DNA of 64,000 bases from Deltaproteobacteria bacterium (GCA_021162935.1 JAGGXR010000030.1:1-64000); one strand, 5' to 3'; counted from the stretch's first letter, positions 17,093-26,727 are shown. Numbers and translations: made by a program. The notes: generated by a model not told the origin, from the letters alone.

Positions 17093-19942
17093 ATGCAACG
17101 AAAGCTCGCTTCAAAGCTCTGGATCCTGTTCTGTTTGGCCCTCCTGGCCGGGCTGGCCGGACTCTATTACTACTTCATCTGGTACCTGGGCCGACGAACC
17201 ATCACGACCCACGTTGCAGGATACTCCATCACCTTCGAAGACCTCCGTATGCTCGGAGTCATCCTGGTCGTGCCTGTCCTGTGGATGGTTCAGGCGATCA
17301 GCCTCACAGATCTTTCCCGCTTCCAGCAGGTCCTGTCCATCGGGCTGCGCAGCCTCCTCGTCGTGGTGCTGGCGCTCGCCATGAGCCGACCGATCCAAAA
17401 AAAGAAGCACCAGAAAGTCTGCAGTGTCTTTCTGCTCGACGTGTCGGCGAGCGTATCCGATAGACAACTTGCCGAAGCAAAGCGGATTATCAAAAAGGCA
17501 GCAGCCCACAAGGGAACAAATCTGATCCGCGTCATTGCGTTCGCCGGACGGCCGAAACAGATCGATCCGAATCATCTCGATGATCTCAAGCGCTTCAAAG
17601 GCCCAGACGGCGAGCGCACCAATCTGCGCGCCGCACTGCAACTCGCCTATGCCCTCTATCCTGCCGACACCATCAAACGCATGCTCATCCTGTCCGATGG
17701 CCTGCAGACCACGGGCAATGCTTTGGCCGAAGCCTATCGTGCCTCGGACGCTGGTATCAAGATCCACCACTGGAGCTTCGAGGCGCCTGCGTATGACGAG
17801 GTGCTCGTCGAGGACGTCAAACTCCCGGACAAGGTGGAGATCGGCAAGAAGTTCAACGTAACCGTGGAGGTCTATTCGAACCACCCCACGAAGGCAAAGT
17901 TCCTCCTCAAACATGGCACTTCGCCCGACGACATGTACTGGAACGAACTGCAGTCCGTCCAGACCGTGGACCTCAAGCCGGGCCGGAACATCGTCAAGTT
18001 TCCGACCATCATCCATGAAGCAGGGCTCGTGGCCTACGTCGTCGAAATGCGGCTTCCCGGAGCCGCCAAGGACCACGACACCGTCGCAGAGAACAATCAC
18101 GGGGCCGCCATCATGACCATCAAGGACAAGCCTCGGGTCCTGGTGGTCGACGGTGGGCGACGCGGACACCTCGACAAGTTCCTCTACGCGCTGCGCCAGG
18201 AGGACTACCGCGTGGAACTCCGCGGTAGACATGGCTTCCCGACGTCCCCTTGGGGTCTGAAGAAGTTCCACTGCGTCATCCAGTCAGACGTGTCCGTTTC
18301 CGCCATGGGCCTGTCCCAGATGCGCGCCATCGACCGCTATGTCCATCAATTCGGCGGTTGCTACATCATGGCAGGGGGAGAGAACTCTTTTGGTTCTGGC
18401 GGCTTCCAGGCCACGAGGATCGAACGCATCCTTCCGGTTCGGATGGACACGGAACGACAGCGGCGCACCCCGTACGTCGCCCTCGTCTTGGCCATCGACC
18501 GGTCCGGTTCGATGTCCAGCGGGCGCAAAATCGAACTGGCCAAGGACGCGGCCAAGGCGTCCGCCGAGGTCCTGTCCGGTAACGATCTCATGGGGGTCGT
18601 GGCCTTCGACAGTCAGGCCCACCCGGTGGTGCCCCTGCAAAGAGCTGCTAATCGCCTCCGTATCCTAACCGCCATCTCGTCCATCGTGGCCTCGGGCGGC
18701 ACGAGGATCTACCCGGCCCTTCGGACCGCCTACGAATGGCTCGTCCCAGCCAGAGCCAAAGTCAAACACGTCATTCTCATGACCGACGGGCTTTCCCCCC
18801 TCGACGGCACGTACTCCCTGCTCGAAGACATGCGCCAGCATCATATCACCGTCTCGACGGTGGGAGTCGGTAGCGACGTGGACCGCAATCTTCTGTCGGA
18901 ACTCGCCAAGAGGGGCGGCGGACGCTTTTACTTCACGAACGACCCGAACAACATCCCCAAAATCTTCGTCAAAGAAACCCGGGAAGTTGCTCGTCCCAGC
19001 ATTCAGGAAGGTGCCTACGTGGCCCAAACGGTCAAGTCCGCCGACTACCTCAGGGGCACGGGGATCACCCAGGTGCGTTACTTCCGAGGCTACAACCCCA
19101 CCAAGGCCAAACCGGGAGCCGAACTCGTCTTGGTGCTCAACCCATCTGGAGACCCTCTGCTGGCCAAGTGGCACTGGGGCTTGGGCCAGACCGTGGCGTT
19201 CACGAGCGACATCAAGGGCGGTTGGACCGCAGACTGGATGGAACAGAGCTTCGGAGGGTTCCGAAAATTCTGGTCACAACTTCTCCGCTCGGTCATGCGA
19301 TCACATTCTTTCCAACAATTTCCTATGACCATCCAGGTTCGGAACAGTCGGGTGCACCTCTCCGTCGATGCAGTGGACCGGAACGACAAGTACCTGGACG
19401 ACCTGTCATGCAAACTGGACGTCTACGATTGGGAGCGCCCCGGCGCCAAGCGCCGCGTGGCCCTGAGCCAAACCGCAGCCGGTCGCTACGAGGCCTCGTT
19501 CACCATGCCGCGATACGGCGCCTACGTGATCCAGGGCCGATGCCGCCGGCCGTACAAGACGTCCAACGGAAAAATCCACTACCAGACCGTGGCGGAAACC
19601 TTCGGATCCGTCACCCTGAGCTATCCACGCGAATACCTGGACATGCAGCCGGCTCATCGGGTCTGTATCAAGACGCCCAAGGTCTGTCATGGCCTGCTGC
19701 TCCTCGATCGTCTGTCGGCCATCACCGCAGGACAGGGGCTCGACCCAGAGTATCGATTGCGGCATCCCAATGCCAAACGGCTTCCCCTGCTCAAGGCTCT
19801 GTTCGACCCGGAAGGTCGATTCGTGGAAACCACCGTCGCCCTGTGGCCCTATTTCCTGCTGGCCCTGCTGCTCCTCCTCCTGTTCGACGTCTTGTTGCGC
19901 CGAGTCCGTATTTTCGGTTATCGCCGCATGAGGGCCGCCTGA
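17093..19942 (+). CDS. Giant membrane protein with two VWA domains and a GATase1-like domain
   Basis: 949 residues. Three N-terminal spans ([47 protein letters not shown]) precede a first VWA domain with [14 protein letters not shown] near 122, a beta-sandwich, and a class-I amidotransferase-like domain ([20 protein letters not shown] near 345, [15 protein letters not shown] near 425) that lacks an obvious nucleophilic Cys. A second VWA domain follows ([12 protein letters not shown] near 470; [11 protein letters not shown] near 565; [16 protein letters not shown]). The C-terminus has one strong span ([19 protein letters not shown]) and a basic tail. This layout is known for membrane proteins in MoxR/DUF58 operons of several phyla. 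It probably forms a periplasmic scaffold with the BatA-like protein; this is inferred. Confidence 0.87.
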   Translation: MQRKLASKLWILFCLALLAGLAGLYYYFIWYLGRRTITTHVAGYSITFEDLRMLGVILVVPVLWMVQAISLTDLSRFQQVLSIGLRSLLVVVLALAMSRPIQKKKHQKVCSVFLLDVSASVSDRQLAEAKRIIKKAAAHKGTNLIRVIAFAGRPKQIDPNHLDDLKRFKGPDGERTNLRAALQLAYALYPADTIKRMLILSDGLQTTGNALAEAYRASDAGIKIHHWSFEAPAYDEVLVEDVKLPDKVEIGKKFNVTVEVYSNHPTKAKFLLKHGTSPDDMYWNELQSVQTVDLKPGRNIVKFPTIIHEAGLVAYVVEMRLPGAAKDHDTVAENNHGAAIMTIKDKPRVLVVDGGRRGHLDKFLYALRQEDYRVELRGRHGFPTSPWGLKKFHCVIQSDVSVSAMGLSQMRAIDRYVHQFGGCYIMAGGENSFGSGGFQATRIERILPVRMDTERQRRTPYVALVLAIDRSGSMSSGRKIELAKDAAKASAEVLSGNDLMGVVAFDSQAHPVVPLQRAANRLRILTAISSIVASGGTRIYPALRTAYEWLVPARAKVKHVILMTDGLSPLDGTYSLLEDMRQHHITVSTVGVGSDVDRNLLSELAKRGGGRFYFTNDPNNIPKIFVKETREVARPSIQEGAYVAQTVKSADYLRGTGITQVRYFRGYNPTKAKPGAELVLVLNPSGDPLLAKWHWGLGQTVAFTSDIKGGWTADWMEQSFGGFRKFWSQLLRSVMRSHSFQQFPMTIQVRNSRVHLSVDAVDRNDKYLDDLSCKLDVYDWERPGAKRRVALSQTAAGRYEASFTMPRYGAYVIQGRCRRPYKTSNGKIHYQTVAETFGSVTLSYPREYLDMQPAHRVCIKTPKVCHGLLLLDRLSAITAGQGLDPEYRLRHPNAKRLPLLKALFDPEGRFVETTVALWPYFLLALLLLLLFDVLLRRVRIFGYRRMRAA

Positions 19943-19976
19943 CGGAACCGGTCGAAGGGGCAAATGGGAGGGACAC

Positions 19977-21569
19977 ATGCAACCGGACCACGCAAACCAT
20001 ACCCACCGAAGCAGAGGCGAAAACATCCTGGCCATCGACAGTGGCACCCAGAGCGTACGGGCCCTGGTCTTCGATCCGCAGGGCCACCTCGTGGCGCAAT
20101 CCAAGGTGGAACAGGAGCCCTATCGATCGCCAAAACCAGGGTGGGCCGAGCAGGATCCAGATTACTACTACTCCCAGCTCTGTCGGGCCTGCCAATCGCT
20201 CTGGGACCAGATCGACAAGGAAAGCATCGCCGCCGTCTCTGTGACGACCCAACGCAACACGGTCATCTGCTTGGACGAACAGGATCAGCCCCTGCGACCC
20301 GCCATCGTATGGTTGGACCAGCGACGAACGAACCACAGGTTCCCGGTGGGTCCCCTGTGGAGGACGGCCTTCGCCCTCGCCCGCGTGTCCGATACGATCG
20401 CCTACTTTCAGGCCGAATCCGAGGCCAACTGGATCGCAACCAACCAGCCGGACATCTGGAGAAAAACGAAGAAATTCGTCTTCCTGTCTGGCTTCCTCCT
20501 CCATCGTCTCACTGGGCAATACGTGGACTCGGTAGGCAGTCAGGTGGGCTACGTCCCATTCGACTACAAGCGACTCCAATGGGCCAAGCGATCCGATTGG
20601 AAATGGCGGGTCGTTCCCGTCACCAAGGACATGCTTCCCGAACTGGTGCAACCGGGAACGGTGGCAGGCAGCATCTCCAAAGCAGCCACCAAGCAAACCG
20701 GTATCCCAGAAGGGCTTCCCGTGGTGGCAGCCGCAGCGGACAAGGCATGCGAAGTCTTGGGATCCGGATGTCTGGATGCCCACCAGGCCTGCCTCAGCTA
20801 CGGAACCACGGCCACCATCAACACGACCCACCGCAACTACCTCGAGGTCATTCCCTTCATTCCGCCCTATCCGTCGGCCCTACCGGGGGCCTACAGTCTG
20901 GAGGTCCAGATCTACCGCGGCTACTGGCTCGTATCCTGGTTCAAGAAGCAGTTCGGCCAACGAGAACAGAAAATTGCCGACGAAAAGGGAATCGCCCCCG
21001 AAAAGCTCTTCGACGAAATGATCCGAGACGTACCGCCCGGCTCGATGGGCCTGATCCTCCAACCATTCTGGACGCCGGGGGTCCGTGTGCCCGGCCCAGA
21101 AGCCAAAGGCGCCATCATCGGCTTTGGAGACGTACACACCAGGGCACACATTTATCGCGCCATTCTAGAAGGCTTGGCGTACGGCCTACGGGAAGGTCTC
21201 CAGAGGTCCGAACGACGCACCAAGACGCCGATTCTGTCCCTGCGCGTGGCGGGAGGTGGCTCCCAGAGCGACCAGGCCATGCAGATCACCGCTGACATCT
21301 TCGGCATCCCGGCGGGCCGCCCCCACGTCTATGAAGCCTCCGGTCTGGGTGCCGCCATCGACGCCGCCGTGGGAGCGGAGCTTCACAGCGACTTCGCCTC
21401 GGCAGTCTCCTCTATGACGCGAACCAAAGACGTATTCGAGCCACGCCCGGACGTGCATCGGGTCTACGACGATCTCTATCGACGCGTGTACCTCAAGCTG
21501 TACCGCCGGCTCAAACCTCTCTACGAAGAAATCCAGGCCATCACCGGCTACCCGGCCCCCCTGCCATAA
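19977..21569 (+). CDS. FGGY-family carbohydrate kinase
   Basis: 530 residues, usual family length, starting at an ATG behind GGGAGGG. The N-terminal FGGY domain shows the phosphate-binding start LAIDSGTQSVRALVFD near residue 20, WAEQDPDYYY, VSVTTQRNTVICLD and the catalytic-region motif PAIVWLDQRR near 105. The C-terminal domain has LSYGTTATIN, EGLAYGLREGL near 405 and the FGGY signature region VAGGGSQSDQAMQITADIFG near 425. Members phosphorylate xylulose, ribulose, glycerol, gluconate or related polyols with ATP. The substrate cannot be read from the sequence. It lies 34 bases after the VWA operon on the same strand and may be co-transcribed, but no functional link is apparent. Confidence 0.88.
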   Translation: MQPDHANHTHRSRGENILAIDSGTQSVRALVFDPQGHLVAQSKVEQEPYRSPKPGWAEQDPDYYYSQLCRACQSLWDQIDKESIAAVSVTTQRNTVICLDEQDQPLRPAIVWLDQRRTNHRFPVGPLWRTAFALARVSDTIAYFQAESEANWIATNQPDIWRKTKKFVFLSGFLLHRLTGQYVDSVGSQVGYVPFDYKRLQWAKRSDWKWRVVPVTKDMLPELVQPGTVAGSISKAATKQTGIPEGLPVVAAAADKACEVLGSGCLDAHQACLSYGTTATINTTHRNYLEVIPFIPPYPSALPGAYSLEVQIYRGYWLVSWFKKQFGQREQKIADEKGIAPEKLFDEMIRDVPPGSMGLILQPFWTPGVRVPGPEAKGAIIGFGDVHTRAHIYRAILEGLAYGLREGLQRSERRTKTPILSLRVAGGGSQSDQAMQITADIFGIPAGRPHVYEASGLGAAIDAAVGAELHSDFASAVSSMTRTKDVFEPRPDVHRVYDDLYRRVYLKLYRRLKPLYEEIQAITGYPAPLP

Positions 21570-21683
21570 ACACGTGCGAAGGAAACCGGCCATCCTCCCG
21601 AGGTGGATCCATGCCTGTAGAGCATCCCATCCAGGCGCACCCTTTGTTTCCACCAGGGAAAGACCGGCAACCAAACGAGGAAA

Positions 21684-22073
21684 CTATGCTTCGGCGGCGC
21701 CCTTCTTTGCCTTCTGGGCCTCCACCTCGGCCCGAACCTCGTCCATGTCCAGCTTGCGGACTTGGCTGATCAGGTCTTCGAATGCATCCTCGGGCAGGGC
21801 ACCGGGCTGGAGGAAGAGCAGGATCTGATCCCGGAAAATACCGAGGGTCGGGATGGAACGGATTCCAAAAGAAGCCGCGACGTCCGGAGCCGCTTCCGTG
21901 TCACACTTGGCAAAAGTCATGTCCGGATACTTCTCGGACGCCTTCTCAAAGGTCGGGCCAAAGAACCGGCAGGGCGCGCACCATTCTGCCCAGAAATCGA
22001 TCAGGAGATAGTCACTCCCGTTGATCAGCTTCTCCAGATGCTCGACGTTTTCAATGTACTCCAAAGCCATCAT
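21684..22073 (-). CDS. Thioredoxin
   Basis: 129 residues. A thioredoxin fold with the active site FWAEWCAPCRFF near residues 28-39 (CAPC rather than the commoner CGPC), the cis-proline strand GIRSIPTLGIF near 70-80 and a longer than usual, Lys/Ala-rich C-terminal helix after residue 110. It would act as a cytoplasmic dithiol reductant. GGAG precedes two adjacent ATG codons (22073 and 22070); either could start it. It is a lone minus-strand gene convergent with the FGGY kinase, and a 10-bp inverted repeat lies about 65 bases upstream of its start. CAPC variants are known but may shift the redox potential. Confidence 0.9.
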   Translation of the reverse strand: MMALEYIENVEHLEKLINGSDYLLIDFWAEWCAPCRFFGPTFEKASEKYPDMTFAKCDTEAAPDVAASFGIRSIPTLGIFRDQILLFLQPGALPEDAFEDLISQVRKLDMDEVRAEVEAQKAKKGAAEA

Positions 22074-22136
22074 TTTTCTCCTTGGTCAACGCGACCGCAA
22101 TCAATACTTCCGCTCAGGAATCGTTCGCCCTGAACG

Positions 22137-22159
22137 CAAGACACAGTCACTGTGTCTTG
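22137..22159. repeat. Perfect 10-bp inverted repeat with 3-base spacer
   Basis: CAAGACACAG, three bases (TCA), then CTGTGTCTTG. The two arms are exact complements. It sits about 65 bases upstream of the thioredoxin start and about 100 bases upstream of the strong promoter that reads toward cpaB. It has no flanking T-run, so it looks more like a regulator binding site than a terminator. The binding protein is unknown. Confidence 0.5.
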
Positions 22160-22257
22160 GAGCTTAGAGTCGTCGACGAAAAGAAAGGTTGCAAGAAAAT
22201 AGGAAAAAAATGCAAAAAAGACGAGGCCAAACATCGACTAGAAACAGGCCGTCTCGT

Positions 22258-22288
22258 TTGACAGGGACCAGGGGCCCGTCTATATAAT
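22258..22288 (+). promoter_or_regulatory. Strong sigma70-type promoter ahead of cpaB
   Basis: A perfect -35 TTGACA (22258-22263) is followed by TATATAAT. This can be read as a TATATA -10 at 17 bases spacing or as a perfect TATAAT at 19 bases (22283-22288). Transcription would begin near 22295 and leave an untranslated leader of about 225 bases before the cpaB ATG. Confidence 0.6.
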
Positions 22289-22519
22289 GGTACGTTGTAA
22301 AAAAGGGACACGGCCTGCCTGCCGCGTAACCGATTGGGATGCATGGAACCCGAGCGGATCCAAATGCAATGTGGCCATGTCTGACATCAAGTCCCAGAAC
22401 CCAGAGAAAACCATGCGGCTCAACATCGCATGGCGAAGGATCCTGGATGCAGCTGAATTGGTCCTGGCCCATGATGAACGCGTTCCACCACGGGCCACAC
22501 AGACACCTTGGAGACAGGT

Positions 22520-23347
22520 ATGCTCAAAGGGAAATTGCCGGTCATCATTGCATTGCTCATGGGCGGAACGGCCGTATTCGGCGGCTACACGGTCATCCGG
22601 ATGCAGGTCAAGGAAAAAACCGCCGGCTGGCAACTCGAACCGGTCCTTGCGGCGGCACAGGATATTCAAAGTGGAACGCGATTGAACCAGCAGCTCATCA
22701 CCGTCAAGATGGTTCCCAGGCGGTTCATCTTCGAATCCATGATCAAGCCGAATGAAAAGGAAGCCATCTTGAGCCAGGAAGTGGTTGGGAACATCAAGAA
22801 GGGTGAGCCCATTCACTGGTATCAGCTCCGCGGTAATTTGGAGAGCGACACGCTGTCCAAGGCGGTCCCCAAAAAGGCGCGGGCCATCACGATCTCCGTG
22901 ACGGAACGGTCGGCGGTTGGGCAGATGATCCGCCCGGCTGACCACGTGGATGTCCTGGGGACCTTCAGAGATCCGAATACGAATCGCATGATCGCCGTGA
23001 CCCTGCTCCAGAACGAGATCATACTGGCCACGGGGCACATGAGGGCGAACAGCATTGCATCCGGGACCAGTGGTCGAGCGGACTCCTACTCGACCATTAC
23101 GTTGCAAGTACTGCCCGAAGAAGCGGAGATCCTCGTTCTCGCCCAAGACCTCGGCAATCTCTACCTCACCTTGAGAAACGCCGAGGACTCCGACCTCTAC
23201 GAGGAACGAGCCCGTACGACCATCGACACGTTGATCACGGGCGAACGGATACGCAAGGCTCACTTCCGCCGGATGCACACGTTCCAAAGGGTGAACAAGA
23301 TCATCCGGGGCATCAAGAAGGGGAGGTACCCCTATGACAAGAAGTAA
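22520..23347 (+). CDS. cpaB: Flp/Tad pilus assembly protein CpaB (RcpC)
   Basis: About 275 residues, normal for CpaB. The ATG at 22520 (MLKGKLPVIIALLMGG) follows GGAGACAGG; an in-frame TTG at 22508 is less likely. A single N-terminal membrane span is followed by an SAF domain (PVLAAAQDIQSGTRLNQQLITVKMVP near 40-65, VVGNIKKGEPIHWYQLR near 85) and the CpaB/RcpC domain (RAITISVTERSAVGQMIRPADHVDVLGTF, STITLQVLPEEAEILVLAQDLGNLYLTLR). CpaB is a periplasmic inner-membrane component that works with the secretin in Flp pilus export. It is followed by tadB and tadC, but secretin, TadA ATPase, TadZ and pilin genes are absent from the window. Confidence 0.88.
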   Translation: MLKGKLPVIIALLMGGTAVFGGYTVIRMQVKEKTAGWQLEPVLAAAQDIQSGTRLNQQLITVKMVPRRFIFESMIKPNEKEAILSQEVVGNIKKGEPIHWYQLRGNLESDTLSKAVPKKARAITISVTERSAVGQMIRPADHVDVLGTFRDPNTNRMIAVTLLQNEIILATGHMRANSIASGTSGRADSYSTITLQVLPEEAEILVLAQDLGNLYLTLRNAEDSDLYEERARTTIDTLITGERIRKAHFRRMHTFQRVNKIIRGIKKGRYPYDKK

Positions 23348-23401
23348 CGGCTCCATCACCGAGGCGGACCGACCCGCTGCTCAAGAAAAGGAACCAACGA
23401 C

Positions 23402-24244
23402 GTGATCGGTCTCGTCCTCCTGTTGGGATTCGGCGCCACCTTCGTGCTGATCCTGGTGATCTTCTCAGTGGTCAAACGAGCACTGGAAGAATACGAAGGG
23501 CGATATACCACCAAGGGCACCCAGTCTCTGGAAAACATGTTCTTCTTCGTCACGACCCGACAACTCCTCGTCCTGACGGTTTCGGTCTCAGCGGTGTTCT
23601 TCATCATCGGGCTCGTAGCCCTCAACGTGGTGGTCGGTCTGATTCTGGGAGCCTTTGGTTTTGCCTTTCCTTTGCTCGGCATCCGATATCTGAAAAAACG
23701 GAGGATCGCAAAATTCGAGCGACAGCTCGTCGACGCGCTCAGCCAAATGTCGGCTGCCTTCAAAGCAGGTCTCACCTTGCCCCAGGCCGCCGACAACATC
23801 GCCAGGGAAATGCAACCCCCCTTGGGGCAAGAATTCGGCCTTCTCGTGAAGGAAATCAAGTTGGGGATCCCCATGGAAGAAGCCCTGTCCAACATGGCCG
23901 CGCGAGTCAACTCCGAGGATCTGGACCTCGCGGTCACGTCCACGAACATTGCACGGCAACTCGGCGGCAATATGGCCGAAATGTACGACATCATCTCAGC
24001 GACCATTCGGGAACGATTCCGGCTCGAGGGCCGCATCAAGGCCCTGACAGCACAGGGTAAGATGCAGGGCTGGGTGGTGGCCTCCATGCCGCTCGTCGTG
24101 GGTGCCGCCTTCTATTATTTCCGACCAGACCTCATGAAGCCCATGCTCCACAGCAACTTCGGTATCGCGCTCGTCGGTACGGTCTTCATCATGGAGGTCC
24201 TCGGGATGCTCATGATCCGCAAGATCGTCAACATCGACGTGTAG
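23402..24244 (+). CDS. tadB: Tad pilus inner-membrane platform protein TadB
   Basis: 280 residues with a GTG start about eight bases after AAAAGGAA. It is a type II secretion system F-domain protein: two N-terminal spans (LVLLLGFGATFVLILVIFSVV and the pair near residues 55-95), a cytoplasmic F domain (KFERQLVDALSQMSAAFKAG, LGQEFGLLVKEIKLGIPMEEAL, NIARQLGGNMAEMYDIISATI) and C-terminal spans (VVASMPLVVGAAFYY; GIALVGTVFIMEVLGMLMI). TadB with TadC forms the membrane platform that is driven by the TadA ATPase to assemble Flp pili or a Tad-type secretion fibre. tadC follows ten bases downstream. Confidence 0.9.
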   Translation: MIGLVLLLGFGATFVLILVIFSVVKRALEEYEGRYTTKGTQSLENMFFFVTTRQLLVLTVSVSAVFFIIGLVALNVVVGLILGAFGFAFPLLGIRYLKKRRIAKFERQLVDALSQMSAAFKAGLTLPQAADNIAREMQPPLGQEFGLLVKEIKLGIPMEEALSNMAARVNSEDLDLAVTSTNIARQLGGNMAEMYDIISATIRERFRLEGRIKALTAQGKMQGWVVASMPLVVGAAFYYFRPDLMKPMLHSNFGIALVGTVFIMEVLGMLMIRKIVNIDV

Positions 24245-24254
24245 AGGAGAAGCT

Positions 24255-25124
24255 GTGACCGCTCAAATTCTTTTCTACATCGTTCTGCTCCTCGCTGGTC
24301 TTGGAACCTTCGTGCTGTTCGTTGCAGCGTTTCCCAGCGGTTTTTTGGCAAACGTCCGGACATCCGGTGAATCGGCTGGATTCGTCAAGGCGGCCGGAGG
24401 CCTCCTGATGGGCCGCATGGCCGTGCTCAATCATCCGCTTGTGTCCAAAGGCTTCCGACATCGAATGACTCGGAAATTCCTCGCCATGGGCAATCCCAAA
24501 TGGAGTGCCGAAGACTTTGTGTCGGTCCAGGAAATCCTGACGATCGTCTTCCTGATCTTCGGTTTGCTGCTCCTCAATCTCATCCACAAGTCCCTTCTCT
24601 ATGCGGGACTGTTTGGCATCGGTGGTTTCCTGCTCCCGTACATGTGGCTCAGAGACCAGATCAAGAAACGACACAACAAAATTCTTCGATCGCTCCCCTA
24701 CTCGCTCGACCTACTCACCCTTTCGGTCGAGGCTGGTTTGGACTTCCAGGCTGCAATCTCCAAAGTAGTGGATAAGGGCCAGGAAGGCCCTCTCAAAGAA
24801 GAGTTTTCCATCATGCTCGGTGAGATCAAGTTGGGAAAAACCAGAGAACAGGCCCTGCGAAACCTAGCCGATCGCGTGCAACTTCCTCAGTTGACTTCCT
24901 TCGTGTCCAACCTGATTCAGGCCGACCGCATGGGCACGAGTCTTGGCAAGGTTCTTCGGATCCAATCCACCCAGATGCGCATCGAGCGAACGCATCGAGC
25001 TGAAAAACTGGCGAACGAAGCACCTGTAAAAATGCTCTTTCCCTTGGTTCTTTGCATTTTTCCGACGGTGTTCTTCATTCTCTTCGGCCCCATCATCTAC
25101 CGAATGTTCTTTTCAGGCGGCTAA
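24255..25124 (+). CDS. tadC: Tad pilus inner-membrane platform protein TadC
   Basis: 289 residues, GTG start with GAGGAGA seven bases upstream. It has an N-terminal span (ILFYIVLLLAGLGTFVLFVAAF), two middle spans (ILTIVFLIFGLLLLNLI; LLYAGLFGIGGFLLPYMWL), an F domain with LPYSLDLLTLSVEAGLDFQAAI, EFSIMLGEIKLGKTREQALRNL and SFVSNLIQADRMGTSLGKVL, and C-terminal span MLFPLVLCIFPTVFFILFGP. This is the typical TadC layout and order (tadB-tadC). Function as the second platform subunit follows from the family. An FHA gene begins 17 bases later. Confidence 0.9.
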   Translation: MTAQILFYIVLLLAGLGTFVLFVAAFPSGFLANVRTSGESAGFVKAAGGLLMGRMAVLNHPLVSKGFRHRMTRKFLAMGNPKWSAEDFVSVQEILTIVFLIFGLLLLNLIHKSLLYAGLFGIGGFLLPYMWLRDQIKKRHNKILRSLPYSLDLLTLSVEAGLDFQAAISKVVDKGQEGPLKEEFSIMLGEIKLGKTREQALRNLADRVQLPQLTSFVSNLIQADRMGTSLGKVLRIQSTQMRIERTHRAEKLANEAPVKMLFPLVLCIFPTVFFILFGPIIYRMFFSGG

Positions 25125-25141
25125 CGAATCAGGAGGGCCCA

Positions 25142-26635
25142 TTGCGACAAGCCAGAGGCGCAGCTCATTTTTCGAGGCGATCCCGACAGAAGGACCGACC
25201 AACCGGTTTCCTACTCACCATCGTGGACGGCCGACAGGAAGGAAAGGAATTCCACTTCACTGAAAGCGCCACTGTGGGAAGAACCGACGACAATGACGTG
25301 GTGATCATCGACCCCGGCATTTCTCGGAACCATGCAAAGATATCGGGACGCAGGGGGGTCTTCATCGTCGAGGATATGGGATCCGCCAACGGCACACGCC
25401 TCAACGGTGATGTCATCGACGGCCCCGAAGTTCTCAGGGACGGGGACTACATCACCGTGGGCACGGTAAACGTCATGTTCTCGAACTTGGAATTGGAACA
25501 GGCGGGCGAGCCCACCGAACAGATGCGCCTCAGCGAAAAACAGGCGTGGAAACTGGACCACACGCAGCACATCGAACTCTCCCTTCCTTCCATCAAGGAA
25601 ATCCTGTCCGGACCGAGGATCGTGGTCATCGCCAGCGTCGGCATCCTGTGGTTGGGCCTCCCGTTCCTGACCGGTAGAGTCGTAGAACTGGTCATCATCG
25701 TGCTCTTTGCCGCTGCCACGATCGGCGTTCTCTTCTGGCGCTTCAAACCCGCGCTGGCCTATCTCATCGAACACCCCGGCACCCTAGCCGGGGTCCTGGC
25801 AGGAATGACCCTGGTCGGAGTCGGATCCGGCCTCTTCGTGCCACGAAAAAAGCATCGCCGTACCGACCAGGAATGGTCCTCATACGCCATCAAGTATGCG
25901 GAATACGAACAGAACGGATACAACGCCTGGGCCATGGGCTACAGCAAGAAACACCAGTACGTGGGGGATCAGAACTATCGGGACAAAATCGTCTTCTCCT
26001 ATTACAAATCACCTCAACGCCAGAGGGTGACCCTCGAATATGCAGCTTGCGGGGTGAGCGACAAGGAAGTCGCCATCCTCCTCAACGGCGTTCGTCTCGG
26101 ATACGTTCCCGAATCCCTTGGCTGTCGGTACAGTCTCAAGCTGCGTATTCCGCCCAAGAAGCTCAAGAGCGGAGACAACCAGGTGACCTTCGACAACCTA
26201 AAGAATGGACCGAAGGGCACCGAAACCTGGATGATCTCCTATGTGAAATTTCGCGAAGAAGCCATTCCCCCGGCTGATCCCCGGGCGGCTCAACAACATT
26301 TCTCCCTCGCCATGCGCTATTACGGCGAACGTGAGGTGGACCCCAAGAATCGGCAGCAGGCCATCATCCACCTTCGACTCGCCCGAGACTACGTCGAAGA
26401 TCTCAAGACCAAGCCGGCCCTCTACGACGAGTCGGAACGTATGATCAAGCTCATCGAGCGCCAACTCGAAGGCAAGTACCGATCGGGCATGTTCGAGGCG
26501 CAGCGCCTCGTCAAGTATGGCAAGTACGATCAGGCGGCGAAGGTCCTGCGCAAAATCCTGGTCTATTTCGCCGCCGACAAAAAGGACCCCCGCTACATTC
26601 GGATCCAACAGGCCATACAATCCGTCACACAGTGA
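25142..26635 (+). CDS. FHA-domain membrane protein with C-terminal helical repeats
   Basis: About 497 residues. The TTG at 25142 is chosen because AGGAGG lies five bases upstream and the frame before it overlaps tadC without protein character. An FHA domain (about residues 20-115) shows VGRTDDNDVVIIDPGISRNH and GSANGTRLNGDVI, the residues that bind phosphothreonine. Two close spans follow (IVVIASVGILWLGLPFL; LVIIVLFAAATIGVLFW) and perhaps a third (LAGVLAGMTLVGVGSGLFV). The rest has a beta-rich domain (about 270-400) and TPR-like helices to the end (QQHFSLAMRYYGE, AIIHLRLARDYVED, RLVKYGKYDQAAKVLRKIL). Its place after tadBC suggests it regulates or docks to the pilus machine, perhaps through a Ser/Thr kinase; inferred. 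Confidence 0.8.
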   Translation: MRQARGAAHFSRRSRQKDRPTGFLLTIVDGRQEGKEFHFTESATVGRTDDNDVVIIDPGISRNHAKISGRRGVFIVEDMGSANGTRLNGDVIDGPEVLRDGDYITVGTVNVMFSNLELEQAGEPTEQMRLSEKQAWKLDHTQHIELSLPSIKEILSGPRIVVIASVGILWLGLPFLTGRVVELVIIVLFAAATIGVLFWRFKPALAYLIEHPGTLAGVLAGMTLVGVGSGLFVPRKKHRRTDQEWSSYAIKYAEYEQNGYNAWAMGYSKKHQYVGDQNYRDKIVFSYYKSPQRQRVTLEYAACGVSDKEVAILLNGVRLGYVPESLGCRYSLKLRIPPKKLKSGDNQVTFDNLKNGPKGTETWMISYVKFREEAIPPADPRAAQQHFSLAMRYYGEREVDPKNRQQAIIHLRLARDYVEDLKTKPALYDESERMIKLIERQLEGKYRSGMFEAQRLVKYGKYDQAAKVLRKILVYFAADKKDPRYIRIQQAIQSVTQ

Positions 26636-26727
26636 AAAACCTCCTCCTGGAACCGATGGACACAGAAGCGTGGCTTCATGCCTTTCGGCTCTGCCGGGTC
26701 GCTTCGCCATCGACTCCAGCGTGACCA

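Larger units (their letters stand above)
22074..22519. other. Intergenic region with long leader, no clear gene
   Basis: This stretch lies between the divergent thioredoxin and cpaB genes. It contains the inverted repeat at 22137-22159, an A-rich tract at about 22180-22220 and the promoter at 22258-22288. From 22377 an open frame (starting MSDIKSQNPEK) runs through the leader and into cpaB in another frame, ending at 22685. It has little to distinguish it from chance. No terminator or known riboswitch was recognised. Confidence 0.4.

Noticed and set aside
22377-22685. Small frame starting MSDIKSQNPEK that runs into cpaB
   Set aside because: It has no support beyond being open, overlaps the conserved cpaB start and lacks a Shine-Dalgarno of note; kept only as a possible leader ORF.
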